Assembly: GCA_009712635.1 (NCBI GenBank)
Contig: WASS01000015.1
Location: forward strand, 1-64,000
Reading direction: 5' to 3'
DNA length: 64,000 nt
From: Hungatella sp.
GTDB taxonomy: Bacteria > Bacillota > Clostridia > Lachnospirales > Lachnospiraceae
The notes beneath the pieces were generated by a model. It had not been told where the DNA came from. It saw nothing but the letters and a program-made list of their open reading frames with translations, and ran no database searches. The first letter of the stretch is position 1; every line of letters begins with the position of its first letter. Shown here one piece after another: positions 45,427 through 53,753 of this stretch. The translations under genes were made by a program, and so were the position numbers.

Positions 45427-48400
45427 TCACATTATATCATTATTTAATTTCTCCCATAATACACCATTAATTTTATCGACAATTATGTCTTTATTAAATT
45501 GTGGAGGTGTTGGTTTGAAATATTTTGTATCTTTCTGCAACTCATATTCTTTCCGCTGAAAAGAACGTAGTTTATGAATATCAACATTTGCTACAAGTAT
45601 AGTATTATTTATACCACCTTTAGTTTTTACAATGTCTCTAGTAGCTAATTCAGAGGGTTGTAATATTCTACTATCGCCGTAATCAGATGAGTTTACTTGA
45701 ATGCAGTAACAATGCATATCTCGACATAGGGATTCTATTATGCTGCTAAAATAATTGGTATCCTTATTCCATTCAACTGCAGTAAATAAATCAGGATAAT
45801 TTTTAAATAAGGATCTATCGGAAATTGAAGCTAATTCAAAGCAACAATAAACAGGAAACCATAAATCTTTCCATACATACATGTCATATGTTTTACCAAC
45901 AATTGGGGTTAATCTATATCCCCTGATTTGCCGTTCTTCCTCAGGTGAATAGTGCACTTTTAAGTGATACGTAATATGCGAAAATCGAAAATCATCTTTT
46001 TCATAGGGTAAAATTGTTGCGGTAAAATTAAAAATAAAGCCTTTGTATATAAAATGCTCGATCCCAGTAACCAAAGCTAATTGGTTTTTAGCACATGTAC
46101 GTGCAACAATGGGTAACCAATCTACTGGTAGATACGATTCAGGAAATACCAGCATATCCGCTTTTTCACGTAATGCTTCATTAAAAACATGAGAAAGTTC
46201 TCTGTATCTCTCATAAGTCCTATTGGGATTTCCCTCTAATACATTTATAAAATTTGAAATCTTTAATTTGACATTTGCAATTGCTATATTAAAATTTGAA
46301 GTTTCATCAGTTGTAATTTTTGTTACATAAGTATCCACATCATATGGATGTGAAGTTAATTTTAGAACCGTAGTCTCCTCATATAAAAGTGTTTTTGTAT
46401 TATAGTTTAATTGTATATAATCTTCATGTATACGATCATTTATTTCTTCTGGGTCTATTAATAACTCTTTTGAATTATCCATTGATTTTATCTTGGCCAA
46501 AAATAATGCAAAAGATAAATCTTGCGGAGTAATAATATATGGGTAGTAGCAATATTCTTTGTCAAATGTAAATTGTGTTACTTTATTCATAAAGTCTTGC
46601 ATTTTTGTTAAATTAAAATCGTATGCATCATTTAGATTACTATATTTAAGCCTATGTTTCTTACGATCACGAATAACAAAATCTATTGAGGATATAAGTG
46701 CGTGTTTGTCGCACATACGGCTATAACAGTATCCCCTACGATACTTTAATATCATATTATATTCAAAGAGTTGCAGAATAACAGATTTAACCGATATCTC
46801 ACATTCTAATTTGTTGAAGATCTCATATATTTCTGCTCTTAAACTATTAATAAAACGTTTAACCGATTCACCCCAAACTAAAGAAAGTCCACGGCATAAT
46901 GATGCATGCAGATGATGTACTAATGATTGTTGCAAATCATCGGTGTGTATCCAATCATTAGCTTTAGTATTAAGTATAGATTTAATTATAGTGATAATAT
47001 ATTTCTGCATTATTGCATATCTGCTGTTTAATGCAAGTATTTGAATAACTTTATCCCAAGTAGTGTAATTATCAATTATATTCCATGTGTCAAATATTTT
47101 TAAAATATCTTTTTCAAATTTGCTTTCTGTAGGATCGTTAATAAGTTCTCCAATTCTCATAAGTTTACCAAGAAATTTGGAAATCGCATATTTATTGATA
47201 TTAATACTTTCAACACCACGTAATTTATTAATTGTATCGTTGTTCTTTAAATCAAAGATTTCACTATAGTCATTATTAACCAATACAGCATCATCTTCAG
47301 GTAAATATCTAAATTCACTGGTGTTCTCATAAATTGCTTTTTTAAAGCTATCAAGCAGTGACCTTGAACCTGATTCTTTAAAGTAAAAAACCTTAACCTT
47401 TTTGTTTTTTACAGTGATTTTGAAGTTTGGATTGCTTAATAAGTTGGGGTTAATAGTGTAGAGAGTTTGATCATCACCATCTTTTTTTCCACTATTAATG
47501 AGTAAACCACGACTTTTTCCTCCGCTAGCAAAACAAGGAACAGATTTATCTGCATTACAGTTACACAAAAAATAATCCATAACGAATTCATTACTTAATG
47601 AACCCTCCTTGGCTTTTAAATACAGTGGACTGTTTTTCTCGACCTTATCTACAATAATAATATCATCTACGTAACGCCCATAATATAAGGGATTCCATCT
47701 GTCAATTATTCCTTCATCAAAGCTTTTTAGGCAATAATTAGATAGGATATTGGAAGGAAAAAAACCTATTGGTAAAAATATGTTACTTTGTGCATCATTC
47801 TTTTGATTTGCATTCTTCTTGCTATATATTTTCAAGACACTATAGACAAAGGAATTAAGTCTTTCTACGCTTTTATTTTCTTCCTGCTCTTCAATATAAT
47901 CCTTATAGAATTGCTGGGACTCTTCTTCTGATATATGTATATTATAGTAAAATCTCGAAAAATCCATAGTGAGTATAATAGTATCTTGTTTATCATTTAA
48001 GGTCTCAGTGGCAATATTTAGAGCTTTATCTCTCCAACTCTCATATTGAGAAAAATACGGCTGAAATAAATAAGGAGAATAGCTTTCTTTATCAATAGGT
48101 TTATTGTTTTTATTTGGTGTGCGTTCTTTTAGTCTGTTACCATAGGAATGTGTGTAAATTTTTTCATCTAAAATCCGCCCTATAGTCATCACCCAAAGTA
48201 TACCTAATACTTGTCCGTCGACTTCAATATTGATAAAATGCTGTAAATGTTTAACATTTACAGACTTTGGAGAATCATTTATAACAGCATTATCATTAAC
48301 ATCTTGTAATTCTTTTGGAAAATATAAAACACTAATTGAATCAAGAATATTTGAAACATAGTTTTCCCATTTATAATCATTGGTTTGATTAAGCATATAA

Positions 48401-48558
48401 AGAATTTCATTAAAATGTTGCTCCAATATTTTGGCATCATAATCATATTTATTTTCGTATTCTACGATTGCATTTCTAAGTACAAGTTGTGTTTTATCAT
48501 AATATACACTTGCTTTTAGCTTTTTGTATGCTATTTTTATTTGATTTAATGTAATCAT
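45427..48558 (-). CDS. Reverse transcriptase-nitrilase fusion, DRT1/UG1-like anti-phage protein
   Basis: A 1043-aa two-enzyme protein (residues below are counted from a GTG two codons upstream). The RT part (about 100-460) has motif A TMDFSRFYYNIH with Asp201 and the catalytic YVDD at 298-301; a central region of about 300 residues is unassigned. The C-terminal part (about 758-1000) is a nitrilase/CN-hydrolase with a full triad: Glu809 (LVFPESYLP), Lys869 (HLKVHYSPEE) and Cys908 (VYCCFE). This is the architecture of nitrilase-type defence-associated RTs, known to protect against phage. GGGGG with suitable spacing favours ATG 48558 over GTG 48564. It is clearly more AT-rich than neighbours, suggesting transfer. 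No maturase or retron features are seen. Subtype (UG1 or UG5) is unsure. Confidence 0.88.
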   Translation of the reverse strand: MITLNQIKIAYKKLKASVYYDKTQLVLRNAIVEYENKYDYDAKILEQHFNEILYMLNQTNDYKWENYVSNILDSISVLYFPKELQDVNDNAVINDSPKSVNVKHLQHFINIEVDGQVLGILWVMTIGRILDEKIYTHSYGNRLKERTPNKNNKPIDKESYSPYLFQPYFSQYESWRDKALNIATETLNDKQDTIILTMDFSRFYYNIHISEEESQQFYKDYIEEQEENKSVERLNSFVYSVLKIYSKKNANQKNDAQSNIFLPIGFFPSNILSNYCLKSFDEGIIDRWNPLYYGRYVDDIIIVDKVEKNSPLYLKAKEGSLSNEFVMDYFLCNCNADKSVPCFASGGKSRGLLINSGKKDGDDQTLYTINPNLLSNPNFKITVKNKKVKVFYFKESGSRSLLDSFKKAIYENTSEFRYLPEDDAVLVNNDYSEIFDLKNNDTINKLRGVESININKYAISKFLGKLMRIGELINDPTESKFEKDILKIFDTWNIIDNYTTWDKVIQILALNSRYAIMQKYIITIIKSILNTKANDWIHTDDLQQSLVHHLHASLCRGLSLVWGESVKRFINSLRAEIYEIFNKLECEISVKSVILQLFEYNMILKYRRGYCYSRMCDKHALISSIDFVIRDRKKHRLKYSNLNDAYDFNLTKMQDFMNKVTQFTFDKEYCYYPYIITPQDLSFALFLAKIKSMDNSKELLIDPEEINDRIHEDYIQLNYNTKTLLYEETTVLKLTSHPYDVDTYVTKITTDETSNFNIAIANVKLKISNFINVLEGNPNRTYERYRELSHVFNEALREKADMLVFPESYLPVDWLPIVARTCAKNQLALVTGIEHFIYKGFIFNFTATILPYEKDDFRFSHITYHLKVHYSPEEERQIRGYRLTPIVGKTYDMYVWKDLWFPVYCCFELASISDRSLFKNYPDLFTAVEWNKDTNYFSSIIESLCRDMHCYCIQVNSSDYGDSRILQPSELATRDIVKTKGGINNTILVANVDIHKLRSFQRKEYELQKDTKYFKPTPPQFNKDIIVDKINGVLWEKLNNDIM

Positions 48559-48635
48559 ACACACCCCCTATTAATGCACAGTCTTTACAAAATTTTGTCA
48601 TAAAGAATCACATTCAAAACAAAAAGTTTTTATTA

Positions 48636-48664
48636 ATTATATACTAAAATTCGTCATCTAACAA
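48636..48664 (-). promoter_or_regulatory. Promoter of the RT-nitrilase gene
   Basis: Minus strand TTGTTA (48664-48659), a 17-nt spacer, TATAAT (48641-48636), about 80 nt before the start codon. It implies a leader of roughly 70 nt. Confidence 0.7.
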
Positions 48665-48808
48665 CAGCATAAAGGATAATTCTTATCATTTTAGCCCCGC
48701 GATTTAACTACTACTATTTAAAGACTAAATGGTAGAAAATGACGTTTTTTGTATAAAAAATTGGCTTATGTTATAAACACTAATAATTTTGTCATTATAA
48801 TTTATAAA

Positions 48809-48836
48809 GAATGCGCGGCCACTCAGCCGCGCATTC
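48809..48836 (-). terminator. Terminator of the larBCE operon
   Basis: A perfect 11-bp GC-rich stem, GAATGCGCGGC (48809-48819) with GCCGCGCATTC (48826-48836), loop CACTCA. On the minus strand it follows the larE stop codon and is trailed by TTTATAAATT. Confidence 0.85.
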
Positions 48837-48852
48837 CCTAATCAATTTTATA

Positions 48853-49674
48853 TTATTGAATCCCAATATCCATACTTCCAGATCGAAACCCTTCCAGATC
48901 CAAAGTAATATAAGCAAAGCCAAGTTCTTTTAAGTAAGAGATCACAGCATCTCTGTCTTTTAAAACACAGTCAAAAGAATTCTGATCCACTTCAATCCGT
49001 ACAATATCCTTATGAAGCCGCAGCCGTACGTTGCCATTAAAACGGGCTCGGAGAAATTCCTCCCCTTCACCGATTTTTCCTAAAATATCATAATCTATTT
49101 CTGTATTATATGGCAGTCTGGTTGCCATACAGGGAGCTGATGGTCTCTGTGCCACAGAGATTCCATATTCCGCTGCTAATGCCTTTACCTGTGCCTTGGT
49201 AATATGAAGTTCTGCCAGAAGGCTGATGATTCCCAATTCTTTTAGAGCTCTGATACCAGGACGGTACACATGCATATCATCTTCATTGGTTCCATCCATA
49301 ATAACAGGAATATTTCTTTCCCCTGCAAATTCCTTCAGACTTAAAAACAGCTTTTTCTTGCATAAATAACATCTGTCAACCGGATTGAAGCGAATCTCCT
49401 CCTGCTCCAGCTCATCTACAGTAATTATTTCGTGAATTCCTCCCAGTTCTTTTGCCACATTGGAAGCAATTTGGAGATCGCAGGATGGATGGAGCCTGCT
49501 GTCAAATGTAACAGCATAAACCTTTTTCCCTGTCTTTTCCACCGCTTTTGCCGCAACTTTCAACAAGAGACTGGAATCAACTCCACCGGAAAAAGCAAGA
49601 CAGATGTCTTCTTTGGCGTACTCCCCCATCGCCTCTTCCAGTTTTAACTTAAGATTTAATAAGTTTTCATCCAT
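48853..49674 (-). CDS. larE: LarE, sulfur transferase for the nickel-pincer cofactor
   Basis: Builds the sulfur atoms of the nickel-pincer nucleotide. The 273-aa sequence has the PP-loop ATPase motif FSGGVDSSLL at about 28-37, DSRLHPSCD, DGTNEDDMHVYRPG and QRPSAPCMATRLPY. Three cysteines are placed as in the iron-sulfur type: Cys102 and Cys105 (RCYLCKK) and Cys182. Known three-Cys LarE proteins use a [4Fe-4S] cluster as the sulfur carrier instead of sacrificing their own Cys, so this one is probably catalytic; that is inference. It is the last gene of larB-larC-larE, 6 nt after larC. Confidence 0.92.
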   Translation of the reverse strand: MDENLLNLKLKLEEAMGEYAKEDICLAFSGGVDSSLLLKVAAKAVEKTGKKVYAVTFDSRLHPSCDLQIASNVAKELGGIHEIITVDELEQEEIRFNPVDRCYLCKKKLFLSLKEFAGERNIPVIMDGTNEDDMHVYRPGIRALKELGIISLLAELHITKAQVKALAAEYGISVAQRPSAPCMATRLPYNTEIDYDILGKIGEGEEFLRARFNGNVRLRLHKDIVRIEVDQNSFDCVLKDRDAVISYLKELGFAYITLDLEGFRSGSMDIGIQ

Positions 49675-49680
49675 GTGATC

Positions 49681-50985
49681 TTAATCCTCCCTTTGCAGAT
49701 TCCGGTAAATAGTCTGGTAATCCAGTCCGCTCTTTCGGCACAGGGCTTTTACACTCTCATATTCCGGATAATAAAATTCCCTGTCTTTATATCTACACAC
49801 CTTAATCTCTGCTTCTCCCCACTGTGTCATCACTGTTCTCTTTTCACGAGGCAGAACCGTTCTGTTAACAGGGTGTCGTCTTATTCCAATGGTTGTCGTC
49901 TGAATAAACAGGATCTCTTCCATGGATTCGATCTGGTCTTTTTTACAGATGACAGAAAGCATATAGGCGGGCCGGTTCTTTTTCATGAAAATTGGTGTAT
50001 ACCAGACATCAGCCGCGCCTGCGTCAAGCAGAGACTCCATGGCAAGGCCAAGAGCCTCTCCGCTGCAATCATCAATGTTTGACTCTAAAAGCCACATCTC
50101 ATCTCCCGCCGTAACTTCCTCATCAGAAAGAATCATGGCGCGAAGAACATTGGCCTGCTTAAATTCTTTTTTCCCTGCCCCCATTCCAGTCTTAAGAATC
50201 TGACAGGATGACGGCAGTCTGTCTTCTGTTTTTAAAGCCGCCGCAATCGCCGCACCGGTAGGGGTAACCATCTCTCCCTCATTATCGGTCAGACGCAGTT
50301 TTAAACTATATGCCGATGCGATATTCGCTGTGGCTGGTACAGGGACAGGAATCACTCCATGCTGGCAGCGTACGCTTCCAAATCCCTCTGCCAAAGGTGA
50401 TACAACGATAGCATCTACCCCCAGATTATCCACACAGACAGCAACACTGATAATGTCAATAATCGAATCAATCGCCCCAACCTCATGAAAATGTACCTCT
50501 TCCAACGGAATTCCATGAGCTTTTGCCTCTGCCTCCGCTACAATATCAAACATCCGTCTTGCCATGGCTTTTACCCGCTCATCGGCTGCCAGACAGTCTA
50601 TAATTTTATATATATCACTTATGTTTCTATGTTCATGGCTGTGATCATGGTCGTGTTCGTGGCTGTGATCATGATCATGGCTGTGCTCGTGTTCATGGCT
50701 GTGCTCGTGTTCATGGCTGTGTTCGTGTTCATGGCTATGCTCGTGTTCATGGCTGTGCTCGTGTTCATGGCCATGCTCGTGCTCCGTCTCCAGATGAACA
50801 TCAAAATCGTACGCATCAAGTCCACATTTTTTAGTTCTTCCAAAATGGAGGTGGTATCCTCTTAAATTAAGGCTGTCCAGCGCTTTTTCCAGTACATCTT
50901 TATCCGCGCCCAGATCCAGAAGAGCTCCCACCGTCATATCACCGCTGATTCCCGAATTACATTCCAAATATAATATTTTTTTCAT
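49681..50985 (-). CDS. larC: LarC, nickel insertion protein (cyclometallase)
   Basis: Inserts nickel into the pincer nucleotide using CTP. The 434-aa protein starts ILYLECNSGISGDMTVGALL, the family's N-terminal signature, and continues with FHEVGAIDSIIDIISVAVCV and the C-terminal half (ESNIDDCSGEALGLAMESLL). An unbroken histidine-alternating tract at residues 69-119 has 26 His in 51 residues, presumably a nickel store or sensor. Here LarC is one continuous frame, unlike L. plantarum, where a programmed frameshift joins LarC1 and LarC2. It starts one base after larB ends. Confidence 0.93.
   Translation of the reverse strand: MKKILYLECNSGISGDMTVGALLDLGADKDVLEKALDSLNLRGYHLHFGRTKKCGLDAYDFDVHLETEHEHGHEHEHSHEHEHSHEHEHSHEHEHSHEHEHSHDHDHSHEHDHDHSHEHRNISDIYKIIDCLAADERVKAMARRMFDIVAEAEAKAHGIPLEEVHFHEVGAIDSIIDIISVAVCVDNLGVDAIVVSPLAEGFGSVRCQHGVIPVPVPATANIASAYSLKLRLTDNEGEMVTPTGAAIAAALKTEDRLPSSCQILKTGMGAGKKEFKQANVLRAMILSDEEVTAGDEMWLLESNIDDCSGEALGLAMESLLDAGAADVWYTPIFMKKNRPAYMLSVICKKDQIESMEEILFIQTTTIGIRRHPVNRTVLPREKRTVMTQWGEAEIKVCRYKDREFYYPEYESVKALCRKSGLDYQTIYRNLQRED
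50629..50781 (-). repeat. In-frame His-rich tandem repeat within larC
   Basis: An 18-nt period encoding His-Ser-His-Glu-His-Glu units, later His-Asp variants, with every second residue histidine over residues 69-119. The number of units is likely to vary between strains by slippage. It is coding, not a CRISPR or regulatory repeat. Confidence 0.9.
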
Positions 50986-50986
50986 T

Positions 50987-51730
50987 TTATCTTACCGCCA
51001 GTCGATTGATCTGTGTCGCAATGTATCCTGCCCCATACCCATTGTCAATATTTACTACAGAAATGCCATTTGCGCAGGAATTAAGCATGGTTAAAAGTGC
51101 TGATAATCCATGAAAGCTGGCCCCATACCCCACTGATGTAGGTACCGCTATTACCGGGCATTCCGCTATCCCTGCTATGACAGTTCCCAAAGCACCTTCC
51201 ATTCCGGCCGCTGCCACAATACAGTTGGCTCGTCCAATCCGCTCCCGATTGGACAACAGGCGGTGTATTCCTGCAACACCCACATCATAAATCCGATCCA
51301 CGTAAGAACCGAAATATTCCGCTGTCTGGGCTGCTTCCTCCGCAACCGGTATATCCGCAGTACCGCCCGTACAGACTGCAATGCAGCCGGTTCTTTCTTT
51401 ATTCTTCCGTTCTACCTTAAGAATTCTTGAAATAGGATCGTAGGTAACTTCAGGAACTGCCTCTTTCACTAACTCAAACTGTTCTTTCGTCGCTCTTGTT
51501 CCCAGGACCTCTCCGTCCCTTTCAAAGAATTTTCTGTAGATCTGCACCAGATATTCATCTGGCTTACCCTGACAGAACACTGTTTCTCCAAAGCCTGAGC
51601 GGAGAGCCCGGTGATGATCCAGTTTGGCATATCCCAAATCTTCATAAGGAAGATCCTTTAAGATCTTCTGTGCCTCATCTACCCCCATCTCACCGTTTTT
51701 TACCAGGTTAAGCATTTCTTTTATGTCCAT
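50987..51730 (-). CDS. larB: LarB, nicotinate adenine dinucleotide carboxylase/hydrolase
   Basis: First step of pincer-cofactor synthesis, carboxylating the pyridinium ring of NaAD. The 247-aa sequence resembles PurE in its second half (CTGGTADIPVAEEAAQTAEY, AAGMEGALGTVIAGI, VPTSVGYGASFHGLSALLTM). The longest frame begins with GTG 51739, but AAAGG is best spaced for ATG 51730. It heads the operon larB-larC-larE. No larA (lactate racemase) lies within the window. Confidence 0.92.
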   Translation of the reverse strand: MDIKEMLNLVKNGEMGVDEAQKILKDLPYEDLGYAKLDHHRALRSGFGETVFCQGKPDEYLVQIYRKFFERDGEVLGTRATKEQFELVKEAVPEVTYDPISRILKVERKNKERTGCIAVCTGGTADIPVAEEAAQTAEYFGSYVDRIYDVGVAGIHRLLSNRERIGRANCIVAAAGMEGALGTVIAGIAECPVIAVPTSVGYGASFHGLSALLTMLNSCANGISVVNIDNGYGAGYIATQINRLAVR

Positions 51731-51765
51731 CCTTCTCACCTTTCCTCTGCTGTACCTAAATGCGC

Positions 51766-52284
51766 TTAAAACAGCTTTTTTAACAGTATATCCCGAATAT
51801 ATCCACCGTATTTCTCCTTGGTGAGAACTACTTCATAGCCCAGCCTTATTACATTATTTCTGCTATAGTAATTATCAGGGTGAACGGTACACATCAGATA
51901 TTTGTATCCCATTTTTTTAAGATCTGCTTCTCCCCGCTGCATCATGGAATACTGAAGCCCATTCCCTCTGTAGGAAGGAAGGATTGCCACCGATTCCATA
52001 TGTGCCACTTTTTCCAATTCCTCCTGCGCCAGCCCAATATCTCTGCCTAAATTCTCTTCTTTCATTCCAGGCAGAGCAACAATAAAAACCCCTGCAACCG
52101 TGCCGGAATCTTTTTCCACCGCTTTATATCCCATGCCGTTTCCTTCTTTCAGGATTCGGGTTGTATATTCACTGTCATCAGCGACAAACCAGTGCTTGTT
52201 ATCAATGTCATCCCATACTTTTTCAATGATATCCGCCATCATTTCGGCATCTTCGCCAGATGCCCGCTCAATATTAAATTCCAT
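51766..52284 (-). CDS. GNAT-family N-acetyltransferase
   Basis: A 172-aa acetyltransferase fold: N-terminal beta-alpha region (IERASGEDAEMMADIIEKVW), a central GVFIVALPG strand, and the acetyl-CoA-binding segment LPSYRGNGLQYSMMQRGEAD (RxxGxG/A-like). The C-terminus ends in YGGYIRDILLKKLF. AAAGGG precedes the ATG. It begins 14 nt after the small membrane protein and lies 26 nt upstream of larB. The substrate is unknown. Confidence 0.85.
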   Translation of the reverse strand: MEFNIERASGEDAEMMADIIEKVWDDIDNKHWFVADDSEYTTRILKEGNGMGYKAVEKDSGTVAGVFIVALPGMKEENLGRDIGLAQEELEKVAHMESVAILPSYRGNGLQYSMMQRGEADLKKMGYKYLMCTVHPDNYYSRNNVIRLGYEVVLTKEKYGGYIRDILLKKLF

Positions 52285-52298
52285 GTTTTCCCTTTCTG

Positions 52299-52475
52299 TC
52301 AGAGAAGGAGTGGGAAAGGCACTGCCGCTTCCGTTGTTACAACCTGTGCTTTGCCTCTGGGAACATCTGTATCATTACTGCCTGTTATGTAACTGTAAAC
52401 TCCGGCACAAAGCAATACAACAATTAAACAAAGTGCAATGAACATGACCTTATTATATAAATTTTTATCCTCCAT
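52299..52475 (-). CDS. Small single-pass membrane protein (58 aa)
   Basis: A 58-aa reading frame, too short for many ORF lists. It has AAGGAGG eight bases before ATG 52475, a short charged N-terminus (MEDKNLYNKV), one membrane helix (about 10-30, MFIALCLIVVLLCAGVYSYI), and a polar tail. The stop is 14 nt before the GNAT start codon, so both genes are probably translated from one mRNA. No family is recognised. Confidence 0.68.
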   Translation of the reverse strand: MEDKNLYNKVMFIALCLIVVLLCAGVYSYITGSNDTDVPRGKAQVVTTEAAVPFPLLL

Positions 52476-52546
52476 ACCGCTCCCTCCTTGTTCTGGTACA
52501 ACAGTCTATGCAGGCTGTCTTCTTTGCATCACACAGTCAGCTTAAT

Positions 52547-53215
52547 TCATCCATTTCTCGTAAAACGGCACTGTGGATAATTGGAACAACCGTAAAATAC
52601 ACCAAATTTGCCGTTTCTTTTCTTTAATAAGCCACCGCACTGGGGACAAATAAATTCTTCCCCTGTCCCGGAAAGCTTTCCCATCTGCTCATAACACTGC
52701 TGATTCATCATGCAGTCCCAAAGGGCCCGGTGTGCCCCTTCCGTAGGGATATTAAAATGTTCTGAAATGTCCGTAAGCCGGTGGCGATACAACTGGGGCA
52801 GTCGCTCCTTTGCCATATATAAGGTATCAATATAATCATTGGGTAACGATATTCCCAGAATCTCTTCCGATACCCGATATAAAAAAAGCAGATCAAAGGA
52901 CTGAATATTATGCCCGATTAAAACTTCTCCCTCTATAAAAGAAAGAAATTCCGGCAGAACCTCAGTAAGCCCGGGTGCTTCCTTTACCATCTCATCTGTT
53001 ATTCCGTTAATTTTTGTTGCACCTGCCGGTATATGAGTCCCCGGATTAATTAACCTGCTGAACTGATCTGTTATTTCATGATTCTTCACTTTCACTGCAG
53101 ATATCTCTATAATGGAGTCTTCCTTTGTATCCACTCCCGTTGTCTCTAAATCAAATACTACGTAATTTTCTATGTATTGGTTCAAACGTCTGCCTGTCAA
53201 TTCTATTCCAGCCAT
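52547..53215 (-). CDS. DnaQ-like 3'-5' exonuclease with C-terminal zinc ribbon
   Basis: A DEDDh exonuclease of 222 aa. Catalytic residues: Asp/Glu in VVFDLETTG, Asp in GHNIQSFDLLF and His/Asp in GAHRALWDC. The C-terminal 40 residues form a topoisomerase-type four-cysteine zinc ribbon (CPQCGG and CSNYPQC), an addition found in some Clostridia. It probably acts on DNA ends or in repair; a DNA polymerase III role is less likely because it stands alone. GGAGGG before ATG 53215 favours that start over ATG 53227. Confidence 0.88.
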   Translation of the reverse strand: MAGIELTGRRLNQYIENYVVFDLETTGVDTKEDSIIEISAVKVKNHEITDQFSRLINPGTHIPAGATKINGITDEMVKEAPGLTEVLPEFLSFIEGEVLIGHNIQSFDLLFLYRVSEEILGISLPNDYIDTLYMAKERLPQLYRHRLTDISEHFNIPTEGAHRALWDCMMNQQCYEQMGKLSGTGEEFICPQCGGLLKKRNGKFGVFYGCSNYPQCRFTRNG

Positions 53216-53227
53216 AGTTCCCTCCAT

Positions 53228-53753
53228 TTCTGTGTGTAACAGGACTTAATCCTTTTATCTTTTGTAACATTTCTATTATAACGTCTCCAGATGTGTACAT
53301 CAAGTTAAAACGAGGAAAACGTTTTCTATGGGATTTGAAGAAGTAAATTTCACCACCACCTAATCATTACTATTTTAATTAAATGAGGCGTTAATAACTT
53401 TTTTTTCATCCCCCTGCCCCATATCTCCGATTTTCCAACCTTCTCTATTCCTGCTTAGGGCATACCAGCAATCGGCTCTTTATCCTTGCCTCGCCGTTAT
53501 TAACTTGCGTGGCATAGATTAAAACATTTTTCTTTATATTCCCTTTTTCTTCAATTTTATGATCCGTTCTATACTATTTGAGGCATGGCAGAAAAAAAAT
53601 GTTTTACCATGCCCCATTACCCTGTAACAGCAAAAAATCCCCTGAACATCTCTGTCCTGAGGATTTGAATTTTACAACTTGAGAGCCTTCACCTTCTTTA
53701 ATTTTCACAAGCTAAAAATGAATCGCACCTGGCATATTTTCCATAATATATCG
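53228..53753. other. Long intergenic region without a gene
   Basis: About 526 nt with no plausible coding frame. It contains the promoter zone of the exonuclease, a 9-nt inverted repeat GTTAATAAC / GTTATTAAC (53390-53398 and 53496-53504), a GGCATGG/CCATGCC hairpin (53582-53613), and the terminator of the sugar ABC operon. A small RNA is possible. Confidence 0.5.
53632..53666 (-). terminator. Terminator of the sugar ABC transporter operon
   Basis: Minus strand AAATCCTC (53666-53659) pairs with GGGGATTT (53642-53635), with one U-G wobble, then a run of Ts down to 53632. It lies about 90 nt after the last permease gene. Confidence 0.6.

Noticed and set aside
45427-48558. Group II intron or retron
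   Set aside because: No maturase or endonuclease domain, no intron ribozyme ends and no msr/msd-like sequence was recognised; the C-terminal nitrilase is typical of DRT proteins.
48591-48795. Target-site duplication around an inserted element
   Set aside because: The 11-nt repeat AATTTTGTCAT lies entirely on one side of the RT gene, so it cannot mark both ends of an insertion.
50629-50781. CRISPR-like tandem repeat
   Set aside because: The 18-nt period is in frame and encodes the alternating His tract of LarC; there are no unique spacers.
50485-50865. Plus-strand frame encoding a hydrophobic repeat protein
   Set aside because: It is the antisense of the His-rich stretch of larC, so its repeated Met/Ala/Val/Phe residues are a by-product of the CAT/GAG repeat; no ribosome site is seen.
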